Counted from the stretch's first letter, positions 38,332-47,877 are shown. The stretch is 64,000 nucleotides of DNA from an uncultured Clostridium sp. (GCA_934746015.1 CAKVEW010000001.1:62001-126000); one strand, 5' to 3'. Made by a program: numbers and translations. Notes: generated by a model not told the origin, from the letters alone.

Positions 38332-39654
38332 TTAGTATATTATCCCAAATTCTTTAGCTTGTACCCATAACTCTTCTCTAAACTTAGGATGAGATATATT
38401 AATTAATTTCTCTACTCTTTCAGCAATAGTTGTCCCTCTTAGTTCTGCAATTCCATATTCAGTTACAACCATATCAACATCATTTCTTGATAAGCTTACT
38501 GCTGCTCCTTGCTTTAAGAATGGAACTATCTTTGAAATTTCTTCTTTTTCACCTGTTTCTTTATTCCTAACCATAGCAGTAGAATATAAGGCTATAAATG
38601 AACGTCCATTTTTAGACATTTGAGCTCCTACAGCAGTATCTGATTGTCCACCTGTTGCACTAAATTGTCTTGCCCCAATTGATTCTGATGCACATTGTCC
38701 TGTTAAATCTACTTCTAAAGAGGTATTAATTGAAACCATATTATCATTTTGTGAAATTACATATGGGTCATTTGTCCAAAATCCGTCCATCATCATTACT
38801 GATGGATTATCATCTAAGAAATCATAAAGTTCTCTTGTACCTAATGCAAAACCTGCAACATGTTTTCCATAATTGAAATTCTTTTTCTTACCTGTAATAA
38901 CTCCAGCCTTTATTAGTTGCATTATTCCAGTAGTAAACATTTCTGTGTGAACCCCTAAGTCCTTTTTATTCATTAATGATGCTGCAACAGCATTAGGAAT
39001 TCCGCCTATTCCAAGTTGAATACAATCTCCATCATTAATTCTATCAGCTATAAAGCCTCCTATTAATAGATCTTTTTCATTTGGTTCAATGTCTGGTATT
39101 GTTGGAACTGGATAATCAGTTTCAACTACATAATCTACATCACTTATGTGAATCTCAACATCACCAAAGGTTCTTGGATAATTTTTATTTATTTCTAATA
39201 TTACTAAATCTGCATCTTTTAATATTCTTTTTTCATAAATGTTACTACATGATAAAGATAAGAATCCATGTTTATCTGGAGGTGTTGCTGTTCCCATATA
39301 GATATTAGTCTTTTTATGAAATTGTCTCTTAAAAGCTGTTAAATGAAGATGATTTGGTATAAGTGATATGTTACCATTCTTTTGAGCTTTCCTCATAGGA
39401 GCAGTATAAAACCATCCATCCATTCTAAATGAGTCTTTATAAGCTGGATTCATAAAATACTCAGCTGGTTCTTGTGGCAAACAAGTAGTTACTGTAACAT
39501 CTTTAACTCTATCTGCTATCTTATGTAGATTTCTTGAAATTTCTTTTGCTTCTGCTGCACCTAATCCTGTAACTATTACATCTCCGCTTTTAATTAAATC
39601 TAAAGCTTCCTCAACTGTAATATATTTTCCCTTAGCTACACTTTTTTCCTTCAT
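38332..39654 (-). CDS. Acetyl-CoA hydrolase/transferase family CoA-transferase, copy 2
   Basis: A 440-residue paralogue of the copy at 29732, reading nearly the same along its full length, including ATPPDKHGFLSLS, CIQLGIGGIPNAVAASL, HTEMFTTGIM and VVTEYGIAELRG. All motifs are intact, so both copies should be active. It is monocistronic, with its own consensus-like promoter and no clear GTAAG-N3-TTAC operator, so the two copies may be expressed under different conditions. An AGGAGG site precedes the ATG. Confidence 0.88.
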   Translation of the reverse strand: MKEKSVAKGKYITVEEALDLIKSGDVIVTGLGAAEAKEISRNLHKIADRVKDVTVTTCLPQEPAEYFMNPAYKDSFRMDGWFYTAPMRKAQKNGNISLIPNHLHLTAFKRQFHKKTNIYMGTATPPDKHGFLSLSCSNIYEKRILKDADLVILEINKNYPRTFGDVEIHISDVDYVVETDYPVPTIPDIEPNEKDLLIGGFIADRINDGDCIQLGIGGIPNAVAASLMNKKDLGVHTEMFTTGIMQLIKAGVITGKKKNFNYGKHVAGFALGTRELYDFLDDNPSVMMMDGFWTNDPYVISQNDNMVSINTSLEVDLTGQCASESIGARQFSATGGQSDTAVGAQMSKNGRSFIALYSTAMVRNKETGEKEEISKIVPFLKQGAAVSLSRNDVDMVVTEYGIAELRGTTIAERVEKLINISHPKFREELWVQAKEFGIIY

Positions 39655-39771
39655 GTTAATCCTCCTAATTTTTTTATACTCTATAATTCCGTATAAATTC
39701 TTAATTTTATATAATTTTCACTCTAATAATATCTAATAAATCTGTAACTTTTGCACGTAATATATACTTTG

Positions 39772-39800
39772 ATAGTAAACCTTTCCAAAAAGCTTGTCAA
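39772..39800 (-). promoter_or_regulatory. Promoter of CoA-transferase copy 2
   Basis: On the minus strand TTGACA (39795-39800), 17-base spacer, TACTAT (39772-39777), about 118 bases before the start codon, leaving a long untranslated leader. Confidence 0.55.
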
Positions 39801-39989
39801 TAGTAGTTATTAATATTTATCAATTTCTAAATAATATTAATTATTAATTAGCAGAATTAACATTTTTATCTTATTTTTTATTATTTATAGCAATATTCTC
39901 TAATATTTGTTAATTTAATAACTAAATTAAATATAAAAATACCTGCTTTTTAATAGAACCTTTTAATTTTATTTTTATAATTCCTAAAG

Positions 39990-40015
39990 AAGAAAAAAAA
40001 CTCCTTTCGGAGTTT
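39990..40015 (-). terminator. rho-independent terminator after the nucleoid-associated protein gene
   Basis: AAACTCC-TTTC-GGAGTTT (39998-40015); in the minus direction eight or so T follow. Confidence 0.8.
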
Positions 40016-40080
40016 CTAAAATTCATTTATTTTATTTAAATAAATCATTATAATTTGTTAGTTTAAAATTGTATCTGCCC

Positions 40081-41118
40081 TTATTTTTCAATATAATTGA
40101 TAACATGTTTAATTATCATATTTATACTTCCATCACCATTTCTTTGGATTTCAAATTTACTTCCATCATGGTAAGCTTCTTCATTAATATATAAATCAAT
40201 ATCTTTATCAATTTTTAATCTTACTCTTTTTAACTTTTTCTCCACCCATTGCTTATCTATTGCTATTTCATCTTCAAGAACATGGCTTTTTACAAAGGTA
40301 GTAAAATCATTTTTAATCTGAGGTTCTTCTTTAAAAAGTTCATTAGAAAGATCATCTATATTAATTTTATCTTCTTCCTTTAACTTTGCTTTTACTGCTG
40401 TTCTTATTCTCTCTGCTTTATCAGCATCTTCAACAATATTACTTCTAGTCCAATTTTCAGTAGCCTTTAAAAAAGTCTTTGTCATATCTCTTTCATTGTT
40501 TATAATGGAACATCCAAGAAAATTACTTATAAAGTAATTAGCTCCATATTCTTCATCTTTACTTTTCTTTTGCTTATCTATAACCATAATATTATAGACT
40601 TGATTTTCTCTAATAGGCTTTATAAATGCAGCTTTTTGTATTCTTTGACTACTTGCTGGAAGTCCTGCTGCTTGTGGAACTATATCTATACCTATTTTAT
40701 TTTCTATAAATTCAACTTTATGAGTAAAGTTTTTTACATAATCCATTTTTAATATTCCTATCATTGGACCTTGGTCTGTAACTAATGAAACTATTATTAA
40801 GTCACAAGAAGGAATATTTGTGTTCCCCTTCATTATTATAAATAATTGTCTTGCAAGTTCTTTAGATAATGAAATTAAATCCTTATCTATTCCATTTAAA
40901 TAATCTTGAACTACTTCCTTTACTATGTTTCTCTCTGGATTAAATAATGCATATTTCAATTCTTCATCCTTAAAACATTTTTCTATATGTCTATGTAAAA
41001 AACTATATGTATCTTCATTTAATTCAAGACTATATTCATTTAAAACAGGCTCATCTGTATTTGAATCTACAATATGAATTACTGCCTCTTGTATGTTAAT
41101 ATCACTTATATACTCCAT
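40081..41118 (-). CDS. Nucleoid-associated protein (NdpA/YejK family)
   Basis: About 345 residues with the family start IQEAVIHIVDSNTDEPVLNEYSL-like and a C-terminal half rich in charged helices. Family members bind the nucleoid; the molecular role is unclear. The frame is open to an ATG at 41151, but the segment before MEYISD does not look conserved, so I prefer 41118; neither start has a good ribosome site. It stands between a HAD gene and the CoA-transferase on the same strand. Confidence 0.75.
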   Translation of the reverse strand: MEYISDINIQEAVIHIVDSNTDEPVLNEYSLELNEDTYSFLHRHIEKCFKDEELKYALFNPERNIVKEVVQDYLNGIDKDLISLSKELARQLFIIMKGNTNIPSCDLIIVSLVTDQGPMIGILKMDYVKNFTHKVEFIENKIGIDIVPQAAGLPASSQRIQKAAFIKPIRENQVYNIMVIDKQKKSKDEEYGANYFISNFLGCSIINNERDMTKTFLKATENWTRSNIVEDADKAERIRTAVKAKLKEEDKINIDDLSNELFKEEPQIKNDFTTFVKSHVLEDEIAIDKQWVEKKLKRVRLKIDKDIDLYINEEAYHDGSKFEIQRNGDGSINMIIKHVINYIEK

Positions 41119-41212
41119 ATATTTTGGACAATAACAAAGATATCTAAACATTAGATTCTCTCATCGCCCAAATTCACCACCTTTACCTTTTGTTCATATT
41201 ATTATGTATAAT

Positions 41213-41869
41213 TTATTGTAAATTTTCAATAACATCTATTACTTCTTTTAAATTACTTAGCTTTTTATAAACTAATTCTTCTATTTCCTTTTCTGGTTCC
41301 TTCACATCAGGAATCATTATTACTCTGATTTTACCTCTACTTGCAGCTATAACACCAGCTTCTGAATCTTCAAGAACTAAACAATTTTTAGGATTTACTT
41401 CTAATTTTTTAGCTACATTTAAAAATATTTCAGGATCAGGCTTTGATTTTCTAACCTCATCACCACATAGTACATAATCAAAATATCTTAATACATCTGC
41501 CTTTTCTAAAAGCCTTAATGCTATTTCTCTATTTGATGATGTTGCAACTGCTTTTTTAATCTTATTATTAGTTAAGTATATTAATAATTCCTCTAATCCT
41601 GGCTTTTTCTCTGCCCCATCCTTTATTAATGAAAGATTAATTTTTCTTTTTTCTTTCATATAATCATCTACATTTATTCTATCTCCATACTTGGCTATTA
41701 ATGTATTTCTAATACTATCGTGGTTAGTTCCAAGTAGTTTATAAAATGTATTATTATCAAAATTAATTTCAAACTTCTTGGCAGCTTCTACCCATGATAA
41801 ATAAGATAGTCTTTCTGTATCAAATATTAGGCCATCCATATCAAATATTACTAGTTCAACTTTTCCCAT
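41213..41869 (-). CDS. HAD-superfamily phosphatase (beta-phosphoglucomutase-like)
   Basis: A 218-residue HAD enzyme with motif I FDMDGLIFDTE (9-19), motif II ATSSNRE (about 109), motif III Lys in KSKPDPEIF (about 146) and motif IV LEDSEAGV (about 167). The cap domain is of the helical type, as in beta-phosphoglucomutase and sugar phosphatases. The neighbouring PTS gene suggests a sugar phosphate substrate, but this is weak evidence. Confidence 0.82.
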   Translation of the reverse strand: MGKVELVIFDMDGLIFDTERLSYLSWVEAAKKFEINFDNNTFYKLLGTNHDSIRNTLIAKYGDRINVDDYMKEKRKINLSLIKDGAEKKPGLEELLIYLTNNKIKKAVATSSNREIALRLLEKADVLRYFDYVLCGDEVRKSKPDPEIFLNVAKKLEVNPKNCLVLEDSEAGVIAASRGKIRVIMIPDVKEPEKEIEELVYKKLSNLKEVIDVIENLQ

Positions 41870-41916
41870 TCTTATTCCTCCGTAACTTTTCTATTTATAT
41901 ATTATAATATAATTCA

Positions 41917-41976
41917 CAAAAAAAATAGGATTTATATCTCTTTTTGATACAAATCCTTTTGAGAAATAAATCCTAT
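41917..41976 (-). terminator. rho-independent terminator after the PTS EIIBC gene
   Basis: Stem ATAGGATTTAT / ATAAATCCTAT (41925-41976), followed by T residues in the minus direction. Confidence 0.7.
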
Positions 41977-41989
41977 TATATTAATTTAA

Positions 41990-43414
41990 TTATGCATTCT
42001 TAACGTCTGTTTCTTTAATTGTAAAATAAGTTATTATAAATCCAGCTATATAAGAAATAACTAAACCTATAAAGTAATTAAGCATACTATCAGGTTGCAT
42101 TATTGGAATAGCAACTAATCCAGATGGACCCCAAGCTGTAGCTAATACATGTGTTAACATTACATAAGCTCCACCAAATCCTGCTCCAATTCCTGCAGTA
42201 ATAAATGGTTTAAACATTGGAAGAGTAACTCCATATATTAATGGTTCACCAACTCCTAAGAAACCAGCAGGTAATGCACCTGTAATAACTTTTTGTAATC
42301 TAATATTCTTAACTCTTCTAGCTATAAAGTAAATTGCTATTGCAGCACCAACTTGTCCAGCTCCAGCCATTGCAAGTACTGGGAATAAAGATACTCCACC
42401 CATAGCTTCTAATTGAACTGCATAAATTGGAATTAATCCATGATGTAATCCAAGTAAAACCATTGGTAAGAATAATGCTGATAAAAGGAATCCACTTATA
42501 ACACTTACAACTGGGTTTGAAGAATTAATAATTACGCTTAATGCAGATACTAATCCATCAGATATAAATCCAGCTAATGGCATTATTACAAATACAAATA
42601 TTACTCCTGTTATTAATAATGTTAGTAATGGGGTTAGTATTAAATCTAATACATCTGGTACTCTCTTACGAATTGCTTTTTCCAATTTAGCAAGGATATA
42701 CACACCAAAAATTACACCAATGATACCACCTTTTCCTGTTGTTAAAATAGAATTTAGTGGAACTTCTTCATTGTATAATCCCATCATAGTAGATAATGCT
42801 ACTATATTACCACTTATTGATATAGCTCCAATCATACCACCTAGTGCTTCTGTTGCACCAAATTGTTTTGCTGAGTTAATACCAGTATAAATTGCAAAAT
42901 ATGATAAGAATCCACCACCAATTAATGCAAACATTAATTGTGTAGCCTTCCAGAATCCTTCTGCTGGTAAAGTACCTTGTCCTTGTAATGTAGAAATTAA
43001 ACTTCCTAATCCATTAAAAATACCAGCTGCTATAATTGCAGGTATTAAAGGTATAAATATATTAGCAATTGTATTTACAATCTTTTTAAACTTATTTTGT
43101 TTTTGATTATCTTTTATTGCTTGCTTATTGTCTTTCCAATCTTCGGTTACTACGCCATCACTAGGAAGACCTAATTCATCAACACATATATCTGTAACTT
43201 TTTTAGCTTTACCAGGTCCTAATACAACTTGTAAGTAATTATTCGCTTCAACAACACCTAGTACGCCATCAGTATTCTTTAACTCGTCCATTTTCACTAC
43301 ACTTATATCTTTTATAGTAAGTCTAAGTCTAGTCATACAATTAGCAGCCTTAACAACATTATCTTTTCCACCAACTAAGTTAACAATGCTCTTAGCTAAT
43401 TCCAAATTTGTCAT
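41990..43414 (-). CDS. PTS EIIBC permease, sucrose/N-acetylmuramate (MurP-like) type
   Basis: A 474-residue permease. The N-terminal IIB domain has the phospho-Cys in ANCMTRLRL (Cys27); the IIC domain from about residue 105 has ten hydrophobic segments and the GFLGVGEPLIYGVTLP motif near 400. There is no IIA domain, so it depends on a shared IIA. Sequence fits the glucoside group that includes MurP and sucrose permeases; I cannot separate these. No sugar-specific hydrolase lies next to it. GTAGGAGA precedes the ATG. Confidence 0.8.
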   Translation of the reverse strand: MTNLELAKSIVNLVGGKDNVVKAANCMTRLRLTIKDISVVKMDELKNTDGVLGVVEANNYLQVVLGPGKAKKVTDICVDELGLPSDGVVTEDWKDNKQAIKDNQKQNKFKKIVNTIANIFIPLIPAIIAAGIFNGLGSLISTLQGQGTLPAEGFWKATQLMFALIGGGFLSYFAIYTGINSAKQFGATEALGGMIGAISISGNIVALSTMMGLYNEEVPLNSILTTGKGGIIGVIFGVYILAKLEKAIRKRVPDVLDLILTPLLTLLITGVIFVFVIMPLAGFISDGLVSALSVIINSSNPVVSVISGFLLSALFLPMVLLGLHHGLIPIYAVQLEAMGGVSLFPVLAMAGAGQVGAAIAIYFIARRVKNIRLQKVITGALPAGFLGVGEPLIYGVTLPMFKPFITAGIGAGFGGAYVMLTHVLATAWGPSGLVAIPIMQPDSMLNYFIGLVISYIAGFIITYFTIKETDVKNA

Positions 43415-44104
43415 ATAATCTCCTACTTTCTTGAATAAATTTTACATTGTGCTACATAACGCAAAGCCCTCTAAGCTTTTAATTCCTTTTCAAAATTAAA
43501 TAAAAAAATAATATTATGATATGATAGCATTATTGATTTTTTATAGTCTATCTTAAGACTTTTATCTTGTTATCTATATTTACTTTTTTAATCCCCTCCT
43601 TTAATTGTTATATTTATTATATATAAATTTAGGTAGCAATTTTATATAAGTAGTTAACGTTTACCTAAGATATATATTTTATCTATAGATATAAATATAA
43701 TTATTTTTTTAAGAAATATTCTAACTTCTCCATTTAATAATTAAATTTATATATAAATCCTTCTTTCAATATAATATCACATTTCTGAAATTTTGTTTCA
43801 CTTTTGAATAAATTTATCATTTTAATATAAATTTGCTGAATTTTTATTTCATTTTATAAATTTTATATGATTTTATTAATATTATTTAATAATTTTCTAT
43901 TTGTATATATATATTATTCTATAAATATAGAAAATATCACATTATTTTTATATGTTACCAACTAATTTCTAATTTAATTGTTTAAATTAAATTTGTTTTG
44001 AGTTATAATATTAACAATGAGTTCAACTTTTTAGTTGGTACTTTTAATACAGTTAGCTACATAGCTTAATTGTAATAAAATATAAAGTTTGGAGGTTTTA
44101 TACC
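43415..44104. other. Divergent intergenic region between PTS EIIBC and fba
   Basis: About 690 gene-free AT-rich bases. On the PTS side is an inverted repeat TTAGGTA (43629-43635) / TACCTAA (43662-43668), whose right part overlaps GTTAACGTTTAC (43653-43664), a near-palindrome with a central CG as in LacI/CcpA-type sites. On the fba side TTTAAA, 17 bases, TATAAT (about 43984-44012) is a weak promoter candidate, followed by CAACT-TTTT-AGTTG in the leader. Between 43670 and 43980 I see nothing definite. Confidence 0.4.
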
Positions 44105-44968
44105 ATGTTAGTTTCAGCAAAGGAAATGTTAAACAAGGCTAAAGCAGGAAAATACGCTGTAGGTCAATTCAATATCAACAACTTAGAATGGACTAAAGCA
44201 ATATTATTAACTGCTCAAGAAAATAATTCACCAGTTATATTAGGAGTTTCTGAAGGAGCTGCTAAATATATGTGTGGTTACAAAACTGTAGTTGGAATGG
44301 TAAACGGAATGATGGAAGAATTAAACATCACTGTACCAGTTGCATTACACTTAGACCACGGTAGTTATGAAGGTGCTTTAAAAGCTATGGAAGCTGGTTT
44401 CTCATCAATTATGTTTGATGGATCTCATTATCCAATAGATGAAAATATAGCTAAAACAAAGGAAATGGTTAGATTAACTTCAGAAAAAGGTTTATCTTTA
44501 GAAGCTGAAGTTGGATCAATCGGTGGAGAAGAAGACGGAGTTATAGGTGCTGGAGAAATCGCAGATGCTGCTGAATGTAAAGCAATAGCTGACTTAGGAG
44601 TTACTATGTTAGCTGCTGGTATTGGTAACATCCACGGAGTATATCCATCAAACTGGAAGGGTTTAAGCTTTGATGCTTTAGAAGCTATAAGCAAAGTAAC
44701 TAACAACGTTCCTCTAGTATTACACGGTGGTACTGGAATTCCAGAAGATATGATAAAGAAAGCTATTTCTTTAGGAGTTTCTAAAATAAATGTTAATACT
44801 GAATGTCAATTAGCATTTGCTGAAGGTACTAGAAAGTATATTGAAGCAGGAAAAGATATACAAGGAAAAGGATTTGACCCAAGAAAGCTTTTAGCTCCAG
44901 GATTTGAAGCTATTAAAGCTACAGTTAAAGAAAAAATGGAATTATTCGGATCAGTTAACAAAGCATAA
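44105..44968 (+). CDS. fba: Class II fructose-1,6-bisphosphate aldolase
   Basis: Zinc-dependent glycolytic aldolase of 287 residues. HLDHGSYEGALKAMEAGFSS (about 81-100) holds the catalytic Asp and zinc His; LHGGTGIP (about 207) and KINVNTECQ (about 228) complete the site. GGAGG stands before the ATG. Codon choice looks like a highly expressed gene (more C-ending Asn and Asp codons than neighbours). Monocistronic with a strong terminator. Confidence 0.96.
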   Translation: MLVSAKEMLNKAKAGKYAVGQFNINNLEWTKAILLTAQENNSPVILGVSEGAAKYMCGYKTVVGMVNGMMEELNITVPVALHLDHGSYEGALKAMEAGFSSIMFDGSHYPIDENIAKTKEMVRLTSEKGLSLEAEVGSIGGEEDGVIGAGEIADAAECKAIADLGVTMLAAGIGNIHGVYPSNWKGLSFDALEAISKVTNNVPLVLHGGTGIPEDMIKKAISLGVSKINVNTECQLAFAEGTRKYIEAGKDIQGKGFDPRKLLAPGFEAIKATVKEKMELFGSVNKA

Positions 44969-44981
44969 TTTCATTAAATTT

Positions 44982-45014
44982 AAGGAGTTGCCATGGCAAC
45001 TCCTTTATTTTTCT
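44982..45014 (+). terminator. rho-independent terminator after fba
   Basis: Perfect 12-base-arm inverted repeat AAGGAGTTGCC / GGCAACTCCTT (44982-45005), then TTATTTTTC. Confidence 0.88.
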
Positions 45015-45085
45015 TTAGGAAACTATATAAATATCCTTTTAATCTAAGCTAAAATTTTTAGATTAGGCTAATATTTTGAAAAAGT

Positions 45086-45901
45086 TTATCCTAAAGCTAC
45101 ATCTAAAATCATCATTACGATAAATCCTAAAATAAGTCCTAAGGTAGTTAACTTCTTATTTTGTATTGAAGCTTCTGGCAATAGTTCTGCACCTACTACA
45201 GCAATCATTGCTCCTGCTGAAAATGATAATAAAAATGGTAACATACTTCTTACTGCTAATGCTGCAATAACTCCAATAACTCCTGAAATAGGCTCTACAA
45301 GTCCTGAAGCCTGACCATAAAGAAAACTTTTAGTTCTTGATAATCCTTCACTTCTTAAAGGCAATGAAACTGCAGCTCCTTCTGGGAAATTTTGAAGTCC
45401 TATTCCTAAAGCAAGTGCAAGAGCTGCTGCTATACTAGTTCCTGGTATTCCTGCTGCTACTCCACCAAAAGCCACACCTACCGCTAGTCCTTCTGGTATA
45501 TTATGAAGAGTTACAGCTAAAACTAATAAAATACTTTTTCTATATTTAGCTGATTTTGAAATATTCTCTTCATCTTTATTTATTATAACTCCATAAGAAT
45601 AAGTATCCATTAACTTATCTGCAAAAATTAAAAATGCACCGCCTAAAAAAAATCCTATTGAAGGAATAACAAAACCAGAATATCCAAGGTCTTCTGAAAG
45701 TTCAATTGCTGGACTTAAAAGGGACCAAAAACTTGCTGCTACCATTACTCCAGCACCAAATCCTAACATTGTATTTAAAATTCTCTTATCAAATTTCTTA
45801 AAGAAAAATACTACTGCAGCTCCTAAAGCAGTAACTGACCATGTAAATAGAGTTGCAAGTAATCCTTGAAAAATTGGGCTTAATCCCACAAACCATTCCA
45901 T
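45086..45901 (-). CDS. ZIP-family divalent metal transporter
   Basis: A 271-residue membrane protein with about eight spans. Metal-site helices read LHNIPEGLAVGVAFGG (about 137) and LQNFPEGAAVSLPL (about 173), the ZIP signature. It moves zinc, iron or similar ions into the cytoplasm. GxxxG-rich spans and the His-poor cytoplasmic loop resemble the ZupT/GufA branch. Monocistronic. Confidence 0.88.
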   Translation of the reverse strand: MEWFVGLSPIFQGLLATLFTWSVTALGAAVVFFFKKFDKRILNTMLGFGAGVMVAASFWSLLSPAIELSEDLGYSGFVIPSIGFFLGGAFLIFADKLMDTYSYGVIINKDEENISKSAKYRKSILLVLAVTLHNIPEGLAVGVAFGGVAAGIPGTSIAAALALALGIGLQNFPEGAAVSLPLRSEGLSRTKSFLYGQASGLVEPISGVIGVIAALAVRSMLPFLLSFSAGAMIAVVGAELLPEASIQNKKLTTLGLILGFIVMMILDVALG

Positions 45902-46015
45902 ACTATATCCTCCTTAGTATTTATATTAAATCCTTAATTATAATTTACTAATGAGAATATATTTTTGTTACAACTAATAATATTAATTATAAAAGTTCTT
46001 TATAGACTAAAGTTT

Positions 46016-46576
46016 TTATAGCCCCTTACCTTCACCTTTAGATAATCCCCTTTCCTCTAATAGTTCATAAATTGTCTTCGATGTAGTATCTTCTATTGTA
46101 TATCCTAATAAATTTAATATTTCTTTAAGTCTATCTTCTGAATAAGTTTCAATTTCTAAATAAGGGAAGGGACAAAAGCTCTTATCATTAATATCTATTT
46201 CAACTAAAGAATCATTTATTTTATAGCTTTCTCTATATTTTTTTATTGATTGCTTTAAAGATAAACCTAAAGCAGTAAATATTTTACTTGCAGCTTCCTT
46301 ATCTTCAACTATTGTTTCATTTTCTTCCATTTCCTTAAAAGTTCCTTGACTTAACATCTTTTTTGTAGTCATATACACTACTTCTTTATTATTAAGTCTA
46401 TCATCTGTAATTCTTATTCTTGCATATCCTTTTGCATTTAAAAGTCTATTATCTTCAAAATCATATATGTTATTAATTTGATATTCTTCCTTTACCTTTT
46501 CAGCTCCAATATTATTTAAAATCTTTCTAATCTTATCAACATCTATATCAACTACTCTAGTTTCTAATTCTTTCAT
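46016..46576 (-). CDS. CYTH-domain protein (class IV adenylate cyclase-like)
   Basis: A 186-residue protein of the CYTH fold. It begins MKELETRVVDID, with an E-x-E-x-R form of the E-x-E-x-K motif, and has RIR (about 55), TTKK and a C-terminal LEIETYSED strand. Members act on triphosphates or make cAMP (CyaB); which applies here cannot be told. I start at the ATG at 46576, since AAGGAG is 8 bases upstream; a GTG at 46585 overlaps that site. Confidence 0.78.
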   Translation of the reverse strand: MKELETRVVDIDVDKIRKILNNIGAEKVKEEYQINNIYDFEDNRLLNAKGYARIRITDDRLNNKEVVYMTTKKMLSQGTFKEMEENETIVEDKEAASKIFTALGLSLKQSIKKYRESYKINDSLVEIDINDKSFCPFPYLEIETYSEDRLKEILNLLGYTIEDTTSKTIYELLEERGLSKGEGKGL

Positions 46577-46803
46577 TAATACCACTCCTTAAAATTTATA
46601 TGAATTATTATAACACATATAGTTAGTTAATATATCTCATTGCTAAACTTCTACCTAATGCCTATTCCTAGTGAATATAATACATTATTTTACTAAAACC
46701 CTAATATTTATAAATTTTTCTTCGATATTATAATTAAAGATATAATGATCAATAAAAAATTATTTTCTTATTTAATATAAATATATTTTAGGGGTAAAAT
46801 TTT

Positions 46804-47847
46804 ATGAATAATAAAAAAGAAATTTTAGATATTATAAATTTAAAAGCTGGTATGATAACTTCTGATGACATTATTTTTAATGGAACTGTCTTAGTTGGGA
46901 AGGGTGTTAAATTAACAGATCAAATGCTAGATAAACTGAAATCACTTTACGCTTTTGATAAGGTTGAAGTTCTTAGTAATGATAATGTGTCTAAAGAATC
47001 TATAGCTATAGAAGAAGCAAAGAATACTTTAAAAAATGTTTCTAATAGTGTTGAATATATATTTACTAAATCTACTAACCTTAAATCTTCTAATACAAAT
47101 GAAATAAATGAATATGCTAAAAATCTTCTAAGTCAAGTTAAATTAAATAATAGCATGATAAAAAGTATAATACTTAGTGGTAGCGGAGAAGATTCTATTT
47201 ATATGCATTCGGTAAATGTAGCCGTGTTAAGCTATTTACTTGGGAAATGGTCTAATATGTCAGAAAGTAAATTGCATTCTTTAATATATGCTTCTCTTCT
47301 TCATGACTTTGGTAAATCAAAAATTGACAAGAAAATAATTGATAAAACTACAAAACTAACTGAAACAGAATTTGAAATAGTAAAAACTCATCCTGTCCTT
47401 GCTTACAATGATATAAAAGATATTCCTTTTATAAGTCAGTCAGTTTTATACGGTGTATTAATGCATCATGAAAGATGTGATGGTAGTGGATATCCACTTA
47501 AATTAAAAGGAGAACAAATTCATGAATTTGCTAAAATAATAGCAATTGCAGATACTTTTGATGCTATAAATTCCAATAGATCTTATAAAGAAAGAAAAAA
47601 GCCTCTTCAATCATTAAAAATAATAAAAGAAGAAAGTCTAAATAAGTTAGATTATTCCTTATGTAATACTTTTTTAAAAGGACTAGAAAGTTATTATATT
47701 GGTCAAGAGTGTCTATTAAGCAACAATAAAATTTGTAAAATTATACAATTAAATCTTAATGATATAGAATCACCTTTAGTATTTTCTAATGATGAATTTA
47801 TCGATTTAAGTAAGTCTAGGGATTTATCCATAATAGAATTGTTATAG
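46804..47847 (+). CDS. HD-GYP domain protein (probable c-di-GMP phosphodiesterase)
   Basis: A 347-residue protein. The N-terminal 110 residues resemble the region found before many HD-GYP domains; the HD-GYP domain runs about 120-285 with HSVNVAVLSYLLG, LLHDFGKSKID, HHERCDGSGYPLKLKG and ADTFDAINSNRSYK, all key motif residues being present. It likely degrades cyclic di-GMP in the cytoplasm. The C-terminal tail of 60 residues is specific to this subgroup. Ribosome site GGGG is 9 bases before the ATG. Confidence 0.88.
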   Translation: MNNKKEILDIINLKAGMITSDDIIFNGTVLVGKGVKLTDQMLDKLKSLYAFDKVEVLSNDNVSKESIAIEEAKNTLKNVSNSVEYIFTKSTNLKSSNTNEINEYAKNLLSQVKLNNSMIKSIILSGSGEDSIYMHSVNVAVLSYLLGKWSNMSESKLHSLIYASLLHDFGKSKIDKKIIDKTTKLTETEFEIVKTHPVLAYNDIKDIPFISQSVLYGVLMHHERCDGSGYPLKLKGEQIHEFAKIIAIADTFDAINSNRSYKERKKPLQSLKIIKEESLNKLDYSLCNTFLKGLESYYIGQECLLSNNKICKIIQLNLNDIESPLVFSNDEFIDLSKSRDLSIIELL

Positions 47848-47851
47848 AAAT

Positions 47852-47877
47852 AAAAAAGGAGCTGTCTAAGCAGCTCC
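47852..47877 (-). terminator. rho-independent terminator after tyrA
   Basis: GGAGCTG-TCTAAG-CAGCTCC (47858-47877), followed in the minus direction by six T. Also serves as a stop between convergent HD-GYP and tyrA genes. Confidence 0.85.

Larger units (their letters stand above)
39655..40080. other. Intergenic region between CoA-transferase copy 2 and the nucleoid protein gene
   Basis: About 425 gene-free bases. It holds the CoA-transferase promoter at 39772-39800 and the terminator of the nucleoid-associated protein gene at 39990-40015. Between 39801 and 39989 I see only AT-rich sequence. Confidence 0.5.

Noticed and set aside
45030..45070. AATCTAA / TTAGATT hairpin as terminator for the ZIP gene
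   Set aside because: The stem is only 7 bases with a long loop and is followed by AAAAGG, not T residues, in the gene direction.
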